Source: Paracentrotus lividus (taxonomy: Eukaryota > Echinodermata > Echinoidea > Camarodonta > Echinidae). From it: a stretch of 64,000 nucleotides of DNA. Below the pieces are notes generated by a model. That model had not been told where the DNA came from. It saw only the letters and a list, made by a program, of their open reading frames with translations, and did no database searches. Position numbers and translations under genes: made by a program. Below, piece after piece: positions 13,701-23,000 of the stretch. The stretch lies in assembly GCA_940671915.1 (NCBI GenBank), contig CALNVZ010000174.1, forward strand, positions 19,861,248-19,925,247, written 5' to 3'. Each line of letters opens with the position of its first letter. The first letter of the stretch is position 1.

Positions 13701-15545
13701 CTGACTGGCAGACGTAAGTAGCCATTTCGACATATCTATCATTTTACTAGTCATTTCATTAAATGCTTGTTTGTCAGTATTGTTGTGATGTTTTTCGACT
13801 AGATAAATATCTATTAATAGCTGTATTAGAAGTTTACGTTTTACTTGAGAAAAAACTTTTTTTATATCCAAGGCTTACACTTAAATGAAATGAATATGAA
13901 ATGGACTTTGGTCCAGATTCCCATCCTCCAATTTTCTAGATTTAAACAGAGATCTCATGGAATGCATGTTGGTAAATCCTGTTTCAAAGTTTTGGTATTA
14001 TTGAAAGAAGGAAAGCTTTCTAATTATCTTAAAAGTTGATCAATGTGAACAAATATATACCTCTGTGCATGTTCAAGGGGAGGGGTATAATTCACCCAAT
14101 CCAGACATTTAACATGGATTTCATATGAAAATACCATAAAATTGACACCCGACTTTTTTTATTTTAGATCTAACATCCAGTATATCAACAAGAATGGTGG
14201 TCAGCAGGCTCAGTCTCTTGCTCTTCCTCGAGGAGGCAATGGAAAGACGTATGGTATCGCAGCTGTTACAGCATGTCCTGATGGTATGTATCTTCTCAAA
14301 GATTCCAGGATATTTACTCTGGTGACAATAATGGCCCATATTCACAAAGGCAGCCTAAAGTTTAGCCTAGCTTAAATCTGTGGTTTGACTATGGCTAGCA
14401 AAATGGGAGACAAATGTGTCTAGGTTAAAATGTTATTTACAGGTTTACTGTTTTCCAGAATCATGCTTTAGTGGTTAGGAAAACTTTTTTACTTATTATT
14501 CCCATGCAGTTTTTAATAGTTTAAGTCCGAACTTTTCTGATAAATCGAACATTTACTTTTCAAGATTGTATCCCCTTTTGCTAGTCATAGTTAAACCATA
14601 GATTTAAGCTGGACTTAACTTTAGGCCATCTTTTTGAATACGTGCCAGTGGCTTCACCATTAATCCTAAATACTAGGGGAAATATAAACTTCAGCCCTGC
14701 ACTTAACATTACAGCTAACCCTTACCCTAATCCTGAACCTAATATTACAACTTAACCGTAACACTAACCCTTCATCTTATAAGAAATAAATCCTGAGCAA
14801 TTATCGCTGGAGTAAATGTTGTGTCACCTTTCCCTTATATCTCAGTCACTCCAATAAGACCCCAGACTGGAATAAAAATTAAATTACTTAAAATGAGTAA
14901 ATTATTTTTTGATCTGTCATTATAATTGAGGTATTTGCATTTGGAGCTTTGTGTAAACCTATTTAAATTTTTTTCGACATCATCATACATGTATTGAAGA
15001 CACAGTTTACATACCTTTCTAGGTTCTATTTGTGAATAAGATTCAATAATTTGTTAATTTTCTGGCAAATAATGTATGTAGAAACCTGAAATTTCTTGCA
15101 AGTATACATCTGATAGGTAAATATTTGTAATTCTATTTGAAAAGGTTATTTGTTTGTAGAAAGGTTATAACTTAATTTTTCTAATTACATGTATAAATTC
15201 AGTTTAAGTAAATAATTGTTATTTTCTGTCTATCTGGAAAGGGCATAAAGATAATGTATAGCCCAATGGTTATTAGTATGAGATGAATATTAGAATTGAA
15301 TTCCTAAAGTATAACCACCTGTTATTCTATGAATACCTAAATAGTTTCTGATTATTTAAAAAAGTAAAAAACCACACCAAAATAACCAACTTTATTGTAA
15401 CTCTTTTTCATTTCTTTCATCAGGAAACAACCGTTGTGCATCTCAGAATGGTGGATGTAGGAACCTGTGTCTACCGGCTCCCGGAGTCCGAGCTACGTGT
15501 ACCTGCCCTAACGCTCTAGGACCAAATGATATCCCTTGCAACTAA
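1..15545 (+). CDS. NID: Nidogen (basement-membrane glycoprotein), 5'-partial, 17 coding exons
   Basis: Nidogen is a secreted linker of basement membranes that ties laminin to collagen IV and perlecan. Exons by splice sites and reading frame: 1-127, 944-1147, 1572-1796, 2672-2794, 3758-3883, 5017-5148, 6532-6657, 7130-7258, 8478-8606, 8943-9059, 9504-9629, 10138-10365, 11814-11985, 12559-12716, 13584-13713, 14168-14283, 15424-15545. They sum to 2490 nt, 829 residues plus TAA, with every phase compatible. Domain order is G2F beta-barrel (first three exons), eight EGF modules, a five-exon YWTD propeller and a C-terminal six-cysteine EGF. This matches nidogen from G2F onward. Signal peptide and NIDO domain would lie upstream of the window. 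The thyroglobulin type-1 module that vertebrate nidogens carry before the propeller is not seen. The family call is firm; the orthology class (nidogen-1 or -2) cannot be decided from this. Confidence 0.95.
128..943. other. Nidogen intron with a GTCTAAT-type repeat
   Basis: Non-coding. From about 191 to 430 it holds many GTCTAAT/ATTAGAC words in both orientations, related to copies at 28278-28670 and 61282-61725. The rest is unremarkable apart from a C-rich run near 867-878. Confidence 0.6.
2984..3504. mobile_element. Palindromic MITE with long terminal inverted repeats
   Basis: The left end TTAAAGGGGAAGTTCACCC mirrors the right end GGGTGAACTTCCCCTTTAA. Inner blocks are also complementary: the left has ATGGGTTAAGG then GACGTCATGTGCGAGC, the right has GCTCGCACATGACGTCA then TATTTTTCTTTTA. 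Arms are roughly 200 bases. It has no coding capacity. The flanking target is TA or TTAA; the symmetric ends do not settle which. It lies in the intron between EGF exons 1 and 2. Confidence 0.85.
4074..4700. repeat. Inverted pair of about 210-bp repeats around AAAGGGGTTAGGTCCA
   Basis: The block at 4074-4287 starts CCAAAAGGGGTTAGGTCCA. Its reverse complement returns at 4479-4700, ending TGGACCTAACCCCTTTTG, with shared inner words such as GGGAATGTAAAATCACATTTAGAAA. Another copy of the end word is at 4827-4843. It looks like a foldback or MITE derivative with its own internal copies. No ORF of note. Confidence 0.65.
4859..4980 (+). pseudogene. Broken partial copy of an EGF exon (tandem duplication of intron end plus exon start)
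   Basis: A unit beginning TATCAATGATGTGTTTC at 4859 recurs at 4981, a period of about 122 bases. It covers the polypyrimidine tract, the AG acceptor and the first two-thirds of the EGF exon 5017-5148. In the upstream copy the second codon is TAA instead of CAA in the phase used by the real exon, and the first cysteine codon TGT is TTT. It therefore cannot be a working coding exon. The downstream copy is intact and joins in frame. Confidence 0.8.
5395..5560 (-). repeat. Possible tRNA-derived SINE, minus strand
   Basis: Read on the minus strand, the segment contains TAGCCAAGTGGTAGAGC, which fits a tRNA D-arm / RNA polymerase III A box. About 30 bases on it has GGGATCCAATTTGG, a degraded B-box-like word. 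It lacks a complete cloverleaf, so I take it as a SINE head rather than a tRNA gene. Confidence 0.4.
5742..6019. mobile_element. MITE with GGTGTTGCATAAAACTT ends
   Basis: The left end GTTGCATAAAACTTTTT is matched by the right end AAGTTTTATGCAACAGGGTG. Inner words AACCCGAGTTTT and AACCAGAGTTTT repeat in both orientations. About 280 bp, AT-rich, non-coding, in the intron between EGF exons 3 and 4. Confidence 0.7.
6532..7258 (+). other. NID: Two near-identical adjacent nidogen EGF exons (6532-6657 and 7130-7258)
   Basis: Both encode [19 protein letters not shown] followed by [10 protein letters not shown], and differ only near the ends (YTGNGYTC versus [11 protein letters not shown] versus ESTS at the start). 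At the DNA level a run of about 60 bases is the same. The intervening intron (about 470 bases) is not obviously duplicated. The similarity points to a recent exon duplication or to gene conversion. Confidence 0.85.
7670..7742 (+). repeat. 3' tail of a SINE or LINE (GCGCTATATAAAT plus ATT repeats)
   Basis: The segment reads AAGGCGCTTAGAGATG, then TAGGCGCTATATAAATCGC, then a run of ATT units. This form of short retroposon tail is common in marine invertebrate genomes. A related older tail (AAAGCACTATATAAACATG plus TTATT units) lies at about 8870-8935, just before the acceptor of the exon at 8943. Confidence 0.55.
7809..8195. mobile_element. hAT-like MITE with CAGAG ends
   Basis: The left end CAGAGCTACCAAGTCTCACG and the right end AACTTGGCATCTCTG are inverted repeats. 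TCTCACGCA words recur inside. Flanks share ATAATA on both sides, a possible imperfect 8-bp duplication. The inner part is rich in GCGCGC words. About 387 bp, no coding capacity. Confidence 0.6.
9926..10075. mobile_element. Short MITE with TCACCAAGTCGTTCGTAA ends
   Basis: The left end GTTTCACCAAGTCGTTCGTA is answered by the right end TGAACGACTTTGTGAAAG. About 150 bp, 60-odd bases upstream of the first propeller exon. Related half-copies: 32077-32111 (TTAACCAAGTCTTTCGTAAG) and 60196-60226 (TTTTACGAATGACTTGGTG). Confidence 0.65.
10750..11624. mobile_element. MITE with TAGGGGAGACTGGGGTAATT ends and internal copies of its end motif
   Basis: The left end GGGGAGACTGGGGTAATTA and the right end TAATTACCCCAGTCTCCCC are perfect inverted repeats bounded by TA on both sides (10750-10751, 11623-11624), as for Tc1/mariner-type insertion. 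The word GGGGCCATAATTACCC recurs inside at about 10937, 11215 and 11580. Size 0.87 kb. It fills most of the intron between the first two propeller exons. Confidence 0.85.
12290..12538 (+). repeat. Probable SINE ending in ATT repeats
   Basis: A GC-richer block of about 250 bases in AT-rich intron DNA runs from GACCTGGGTGCGTTCCC through CCACCCAGGTGTAACTGGG to GCAAGCGCTTATTTTTAAT and an ATT tail, typical of short retroposons. Its tail ends about 20 bases before the acceptor of the propeller exon at 12559, so it supplies part of that acceptor's pyrimidine-rich neighbourhood. Confidence 0.5.
13318..13505 (+). repeat. Dispersed repeat with TTTGCTC ends and GGGTTAGG core (plus orientation)
   Basis: It starts TGACACCACATTTGCTCTGG, has a core of GTAGGGTTAGG and AGGTTAAAGGTT words, and ends CAGCGGAGCAAATTTCTG. 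A partner in the opposite direction lies at 14648-14829 (CTAACCCTTACCCTAATCC, then GGAGTAAATGTTGTGTCACC). The core resembles degenerate TTAGGG but lies in introns and is not a telomere. Confidence 0.55.
14333..14646. mobile_element. MITE with long imperfect inverted repeats
   Basis: The left part (CAGCCTAAAGTTTAGCC, TTAAATCTGTGGTTTGACTA, GCTAGCAAAATGGG) is complementary to the right part (CCCCTTTTGCTAGTC, TAGTTAAACCATAGATTTAA, AACTTTAGGCCATC). About 310 bp, immediately followed by another dispersed repeat. Lies in the last coding intron of nidogen. Confidence 0.75.
14648..14829 (-). repeat. Dispersed CTAACCC-rich repeat (inverse partner of 13318-13505)
   Basis: It contains AGCTAACCCTTACCCTAATC, ACACTAACCC and the end GGAGTAAATGTTGTGTCACC, which is the complement of the start of the partner copy. 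Confidence 0.5.
15424..15545 (+). other. NID: Nidogen C-terminal EGF-like module and stop codon
   Basis: The last coding exon encodes [18 protein letters not shown], then ATCTCPN and a terminal IPCN before TAA (15543-15545). The six cysteines match the C-terminal EGF that follows the propeller in nidogens (NNGGCTHLCLPTPGS in human). The donor ATGTAAGT begins only two bases after the stop codon, so the 3' UTR appears to be split by an intron. Confidence 0.9.
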
Positions 15546-16935
15546 ATGTAAGTAACATGCTTTACTGTATAGAGATCTAATTCTCAAAAGCCACCTTATT
15601 TCAAGCACTGATTGAATCTGACCCAATATCCAAATTTGTCTGCTAATTTAAGAGTTAGAATGAGTAGGACTCCTTTCCTGGATAACAAAGAGACGGAGGG
15701 TATGCTTAGTTTGGCGAGGTTTCGTGAATACAGGCCCAAGAAGATGATAAAGGTTAGAGTCATGTGTGCAACAAAGTCTGCATGACTGGTCCCACTTAGG
15801 ATTGACAATTTTTTCATTAATGGGCAATATCTGTGTAAATATGAGTAGGGGTTTATTTGTACATTGTAACCATAGTTGCAATATCATCTGAGAGATGTAT
15901 CAGGGAATACATGTAAGTTATAAAGCAATGTATTTATCAATGGTGGAAAGATTCCTCAAGGTATAATTTAATTTGCAAATTCTTGATTCATTTTTGTGAT
16001 TAATTCCCTTTACTTGTGGATGTACACATTTAAGTTAACAAGTTGATAAGGGGATGTTTTTTTTTAAATCATATATGTTTGCTGAAAGAAGTCTGCATCA
16101 ACATAGGTCTTGCTCATCCATATATGGTGTCTCAGTGGCACTTAAATAATTTGTATGCAACGCAACTCTTGTCCTTATATGGGAAGGTGGTGTACGTATG
16201 TTGACATACTGGGCACTCCATCATTGTTGATTTAGTATGACTTCAAGTCTAAAGTCCATGTTTGTTTTGTGACTGCTCACTCTCTACAGTAATTGCTTGT
16301 GCATTAATCCAATGTTAAAACTATCAAGGTCTTACAAGTTTCTGATAAAAGACAAACAGCTTTGTTTTAAAATATGTAGCACACTTACTGAAGAGTGATT
16401 TGGCGTGTTGTTACATTGAATCCAATGAAATTGAATTAATTTTCTTTTTCTCCATTCCATGTTTATCTTGCATTTCAGATATTCATCTTGATGTAAGCTA
16501 CTTGAGATCAAATGTGTTTGCTCTCGCTGGTTGTTCCTTTGCTGTGGAGGTCATTATAAGGTCATTCATTTCCATGGAGATATTGTATGGACTAATGGTG
16601 CTTAGAAATCTATTTTCTTCTCTTACCAAGAGAATTTTGTTCTGTCTTGTATAATAGCTATGTAGAATCTTAGTTCTTGTTGTGTTACTTGAATGTATAT
16701 TGGCTCTTTTCTTCATGCATTTATACTTCATATAATGTCCATTTTGTATATTTTTAGCCTTATGTTATTTCAATGGTGACTTTTTATATCAGAAATATCG
16801 TATCTGCAATCAAAATGCTGCTGATGAAAAATTGCTGAATCTCCTGGATTAATTGTTTTCCTGTAGCAGAAGAAACATCTTGAAGTAGTCACATAAGTGT
16901 TGCCTTCAAAATAAAGAATGTTACCTCAACATACA
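15546..16935 (+). other. Probable spliced 3' UTR of nidogen with a poly(A) signal
   Basis: Immediately after the stop codon a strong donor (GTAAGT, intron from 15548) occurs. A good acceptor (CATTTCAG) lies at 16471-16478, giving a candidate 3' UTR exon from 16479. AATAAA at 16910-16915 is the first clear poly(A) signal. Further signals lie downstream, so the true end is uncertain. No coding content is seen. Confidence 0.5.
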
Positions 16936-19900
16936 GACATGCTTCCATGCCAGTACTTAACAAATACTATGCAATTTTTATTACATTTCACATATTGAAA
17001 TTACTGGTTTTTCGTATGCAGTATTTTAGACAAATCAAATTGCAGTTTTAACAAGTATGGGTAAATCATGATTTCTCAATGCTACAAGAACTAATACAGC
17101 CTTATTTTTTACCATTTTTACCATACTTAGAATTAGATGTTTTTTACTGTGATAAAAATTAAAGTGGAAAAATCATAATAGTTGCAAAAGATAGGACAAT
17201 GCAACTTGTATATAAAGATGCAAAATGAAGAAAATTAAGTGTTTTTATTTATAGCAGGTTATATTTTTGTTCAAATTACTTCAATATAGACTTCAATGAG
17301 CTACAATGTTTAAAGAGGAACAAGAAAAAGTGCCTTTGTGCAGATCTAAGTTATAACAGACTTATTGTAGTGTAAGCACGACACAGAAATAATATGTTAG
17401 ATTTTTTTTTAAAGTCTTTTGGGGAAATTTTGTTGAAATATTTTTGATGTACTATCCTTTCCATCATCATGTAAAGAATAACTTTAATTTAAAAATGATT
17501 ACATGTAACACAATCATGAAAGAAATAACCAATATCGTAGTACTTATTTATCATGTCCAAGAAATGACATTTCATGCCTTCGAGAGAAAAGTCACAGAAA
17601 ATATGCCCTGAATCTTTTGAGACAGTGAAATATCTTTCAAAATCCCGGTCTTTCTTCTAACTGTGTACATGTAGTGTAATTAATTGTAAGTCTTTCACAT
17701 TAATAAGAAGTTCTCTATTTATAGCCAAGCATATAAAGCATGTTTAAAAGTGGGGTTGATGACAGTTGTAATTTATGTAATCCATTTTATGTCAGCTATA
17801 CGTATATTCATTCAATTATTTAGTTTGATGGTATTCAACTTGTATTTGCAGTTATAATATTTAATTTTGTTTTCATAAGCTTTTGTGTATGTCAATATCT
17901 TTATTATTTCGTAAAATAGTTTCATCCCAATTCAAACTTATAGAAAAATAATTTTCCAGTTAACATTTCAATGTATAGAGAGTATGGTCAACAGAGTTAT
18001 GTATTTTACACCAACATTACATATTTTCTTTTATTGTAGTGTAAAGCTATATCCTGATTAAAAAAAAAAAAAAAAACATCTAAGAGATCATTCATTATCT
18101 CATTCTCAATATTAATAATTTTTAATTGTCTCATTTTTAATTATTTTATGAATATTTTTTTAATGTCTTTTTGCTAATATTTACCAAATCTGGCATTTAA
18201 GACCAATATGCTCACTGCCGAAAAGTATTAACACATTTTACATTTGTGTCGTTTTTAGCATATGTGCCCAATTTTAGAACAAAACACATTCTCAATAAAG
18301 AAAAAACACTTCCATTTAGGTGCTATTTGAAACCATTTCTCTATTTGAATTGTTTTTCTATATCTTGTATTTTAATGTTAGTGTTGGTACTTTATAAGAG
18401 CGTCAATGATTACGGTCATTTGGTAGTACCTGTGTGTGGCATCTTGTATGAAATGTGTATGAAAGCCCTTGGCCCTAAAATTAAGTTCATGTAAAAAAAA
18501 ATTTCCATCTTTCAGACATAAACATTGGTATGAGGCTGTGATATCCCAAGTAGGCAACTGTGTCCCGATCAGAATGTTTGGAGAGGTCGATTATGTAAAT
18601 TAAAATTTAGAAAGAGAAATATTGAGTAGACAGGAATATCAGGGATGTTTGAGAGGGGGAGAGTAAGAAAGAGAGAGAGAGCGAGAAAGAGGGAGAGGGT
18701 GTGATAAAGAAAAAGATAGTAGAGAGAAAAGATATATAAAGACAGGGATAGAGAGCCGACAGCACATAAATATGACAACAACAACAACCAAACAAAAACA
18801 AAAGAGAGAGAGAGAGAGAGGAAGAGAAAGAAGTGGGGGAAGGGATTGGTATTAAAAGGAAGGGGTGAAAAATGAGATGACATCCCCTCACCCCTCAAAG
18901 AAAGTTTTGCAACCAGACTGTGAGCCATGATATCTTTTTGGGTTGCTTATCCACAGATTCATAACATTACATATATAAAGTTCATTTGTACCTCTTTTTA
19001 TTGATACCCCAATTTGATGTCGTGTATGTGTGCAAGAACCTCTGAATACAAGTCAAAGTAAAAATTGTAAAATCCATTAATAATGCTCACATTGAGATCT
19101 TAAAAATAGGGATCCATACTTCAACAAAATAAATAGACAATTCCATTCAAATGGCAACTTTCTATTCTTGACCCCATATTCAGGTACTCTGATATTGGCC
19201 ATTCAAACATGATAGGGTAAAATATTGTAAATATCAATGTAAAAAGGAATAATTATACTTTCCAAGGGTTTAAAGGGTATTTGACATTTTGATGATAATT
19301 TCTTCGCTTCAAAAACCAGAGGATTTTAAGGGCTGGTAGTCAAATTGCAGAACTTTTCTAGGGGTTTTTATGGGTTAGTAGAGGAGAACAACATTTTGTT
19401 AGGTACAACTAAAACATCAATAACAACTAGGATAATCAAAAACTTATATCGCCAATAATGTTTTTAGAATAATATGAAAATTGCGAGGAAATAGCGGGGA
19501 ACGGGCTATGCTATGGAGAGAGAGAGAGAGGAGGGGGGGGGGGGAGGAAGATAGGTACAGAGAAAGAGAGAGAGAGAAGGGAGGGGGCGAGAAAAAACTT
19601 TGATATTTATTTTTCTTATAGATAGATTGGGGCAAAACTTATTATATATATATATATTTATCAGCTAAGAAATAATATATCAGCATGAAAACAGACATGT
19701 ATTTCTATCAGAATAATATAATGATTAATATGTATACTGCTAAAAAAAATAGCGGGGTATATGGCGGCGGAGACTGATATACTCAATCTCAGTTTTCTTA
19801 TTTATATGCATGAACAGTTCTTTATAACAATAATTATATCCATATAAGGGCTGGTAACTGTGATATGTCGCTGTACTGTGCACAAAACACTAGATGGAGC

Positions 19901-20063
19901 GTGAGTGGGCGTGGTCAACCTTTATTTACCAATTTCAGATCTGTGCGGACCTTCGAACAGCAGTTCGAACGTGAAAATGTAGGCTACCTACCACCAGAAA
20001 ACAACGTCTATACTTTTTGAAGCCTATTAATAATAGCCTTCTATCTTGTGCCTTTGCCCCAAG
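16936..20063. other. Intergenic region between nidogen and the P450 gene
   Basis: AT-rich, without a credible coding region. It holds a poly(A) run at about 18060-18077, several AATAAA words that may be later nidogen poly(A) sites, a GA-rich low-complexity tract (18650-18840) and a second one (19517-19590). ORFs on the minus strand across the GA tracts are low-complexity artefacts. The last 200 bases should hold the P450 promoter and 5' UTR; a GAGTGGGCGTGGTC word at about 19902 would suit a KLF/Sp-type factor, but that is conjecture. Confidence 0.5.
18650..18840. repeat. GA-rich microsatellite tract
   Basis: Dense GAGAGA/AAGAGA words with a pure GA run near 18805-18821. A similar tract is at 19517-19590. 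Simple sequence only. Confidence 0.8.
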
Positions 20064-23000
20064 ATGTATACCACACTTCTATTGATTTTTCTCTGCATCG
20101 TCTTATATTTTGTGTAAGTAAATTATTTATAAAATACTAGGTTTGCAGTTTAATATTTTTCATACATTGGAGTTGTACGCGTACGCGATGGATATCGGTC
20201 GTCATTGAATATGACCCACTTACACTTATGCATGGTCAATTCATAATATGACCATACATATAGCTGTGTGTGCATAGGCAGAAATATTCCACCGTTCTCG
20301 GGATATTTTCTAATAATTTCTAATATTTATTTTGTTTTAATATTTTCAGTGTTTAACCAATGCAATCCCAAAATAGCGACTGAATCCTTCGGTCTATGTG
20401 TGCATGATGTTGACTTATTTATTTGTCGTTCATATAGCACATGTTGCTGTGGAGTGCCACCGGGTTTTTCGTGAATGATTCGAAATTTGGTTAAAATACG
20501 CTCATCATTAAAACTGAGCGTGGTCATATTATAGTCTCCTGATCATGATTTGCAGCAAATTATTAAGGAGTCATTGTGATATGATAATCCGTATTATTAT
20601 CAGATATTCACCATCATGAAATGTTGATTCAAAAGTCCTCAGCTAATGAATTGTACTTTCTATAGATATGACAAGTGGTGCAGGACATATTTCAAGAGGA
20701 ATGGAATCCCTAGCCCTCCATCAATACCTGTATTTGGAAACTTTACTGAATGGTTTGTAGTAAGTAATCAGCTTCCATTCCATGAAAACTTTCTCTTGTA
20801 ATAATGTGACAATGGAAACTGAAATAGAACTATTCTTCTTCAATATAATAATTGCATTAATTATATCGTTTCTGATCAGTATGGGAGCAGAGTGGGCCAT
20901 AATAATTCAGTTTATCTCATTAATATATATGTAGTGTGAGTTTATGGGATTTTGAGCAGTTTAATTTCTTTCTCTAACTTTTGATATGTTGTTTAATTAA
21001 TATCAAAAGGGTGATTATATTTCTGAATTTATTTCTGTAGGTGTTTCATGACAGATTTGCTGAGTACTTCAAGAAATATGGCAAGATAGTTGGGTAAGTT
21101 TATGATATCTCTTTGATACTTTTCGATAGGCAAATCTATAATTGTCAGAAGTGTGATACGAGAGCACAGTACAATGCCATACTAGATTTTTATTATTTTG
21201 ATATTGACCAGTTCACCAAGTTAGTTTTGATATACTTTAACTTATCAATAATATTTCATACTTCCGTAATATTGCGATTTCCATGCATGAAGTGTATTGT
21301 AAAAACCCCTACTCAAACCTTTTAACCCTCTTATAATTAATACCTGATTCTATATTTGTGTTTTCTGAACTTTACAGAGTGTATAATTTCAGGAAACCCA
21401 CACTGTTAGTTGCTGATCCAGAGGTACTTCGACGCATCTTGGTGAAAGATTTTGATCATTTTGTGAACAGATCGGTGGGTTATTATGTTTTTTATGAACC
21501 AGTATGATTTATATTTAAGAGTAGTTGCTACAAAACATGTTGAAAATGCAGTTGTAAGATTATGGTTAAAATGACAATTCCATTAAATATTTTAAACTCA
21601 TTTGTTTACTATACTTATAGGGCCTAGATGTGGAAATAGCACATTATTTTTAAGAAGAATTGTCTTTGGAGATTTTAGGCATATACATTGTCCATTTTTT
21701 GTTAGGCCTACCTTTTAAACCTCCAGTAGACTATAGCAATATGGAGAAATTGGGAAATGACATCATAATAAACTATAAATTGACTCTTTTTAAAATGCAA
21801 TTTCCGTGTATAAAAACAATAGAATCAGTGATTGAATTTTAATGTTTCTCTATAATCCAGTCAGCTGCTTTAAACTCTGGTCTCCTAGCTGAGGGTATAT
21901 TAACTGCTAAGGATGAGAGATGGAGAAATGTACGCAATCTTTTATCTCCATCATTCACCAGTGTTAAACTTAAAGCTGTAAGTATCTTTATGTACTCAGA
22001 TATACATGTGACATACATATATGACTTTGCATGTTTTGCTTGAAATTTTGCAAAAATTCCTTTCTTTTTGTATCTCAAATGAGATAAAGGTTATAAGAAC
22101 AATATTAATATGCATTCTCCTTTTCTACACTTCTGTAAAACTTGATAAGCTTGACTAGAGTAATGAAAGTATTCCTGCTTGATTGCATCAGCATATTCTT
22201 GTTTTCCCTAATTATCTTATGTTGCCTTTACATATCTTAGTGTGTTCATTGTATTTGAAGACTATTGAATGGATCAATATTGAATGCAGTTTCTCTCTAT
22301 CTTTCTGTCTCTTATACATAGATGGTTCCACTGATGGCTGATTGTGGTGAAGTGCTTATTGATATCATGACAAAACTGGAAGCAGAGGGCAAGCCAATTG
22401 AATGCAAAGAGTGTGTTTATTGACTCAGGCGCGGATCCAGGGGGGGGCCCGACGGGCCCGGCCCCCCCCCCCCCCCAAAAAAAAAAAAAAAAAAAAAAGG
22501 AGGAGGAAAAAGGAGAAAGCAAAGAAAAGAAGAAAAAGAAAGAAAGAGAAGGGAATAAGGCCCGATGCTTGTACAATTTTCGCCCAACTTTATTCAATAA
22601 AAAGCCGCAATAGGCTTTATTGGTTCTAAACGACCATAACTAAGGCCTTTAATGTGGGGAGGGCCCACGAGGCCGAATTTTCTCATATTGTTTTTCGCAA
22701 TAATTCCTCAAACGCCTTTTTTAAAGAAAAAGAAATACATTAGTGACGGAAAGTAAAAAATAATGAAAATATTTAAAACTAAAGTTTCAAAATTTCACAA
22801 AGAAAAGAGGCCTCTTGGACCATCTGCCTCCTTGGCCCTCGGCCTCCTTGGAAAAATAGTCGGCCTCATGGGTATACTAGAAAGTGCCCCTTTATTAATT
22901 CAAAATATTTGTTAAAACCCCAAATTTTCGGCTCGCGCTTCGCGCTCGCTGATACCAAATCATAATGCACAATAATAACTCTAATTTTTACCTTAACAAA

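Larger units (their letters stand above)
10138..14283 (+). other. NID: Nidogen YWTD beta-propeller (five exons)
   Basis: Exons 10138-10365, 11814-11985, 12559-12716, 13584-13713 and 14168-14283 encode successive blades with [47 protein letters not shown] and DLYWTDWQT, plus [12 protein letters not shown] and MPNGLSID. These are LDL-receptor class B repeats in the order found in nidogens. In vertebrate nidogen this six-bladed propeller binds the laminin gamma-1 chain LE module. Unlike the EGF exons, the inner propeller exons have mixed phases (2, 1, 2), so the block cannot shuffle easily. Confidence 0.93.

Noticed and set aside
18569-18928. 119- and 94-codon minus-strand ORFs
   Set aside because: They run across a GA/CT microsatellite and encode Ser/Leu/Phe low complexity; no gene structure around them.
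22398-22629. ORFs with Pro and Lys runs at the left end of the P450 intron element
   Set aside because: The residues come from poly(C)/poly(A) tracts of the transposon end.
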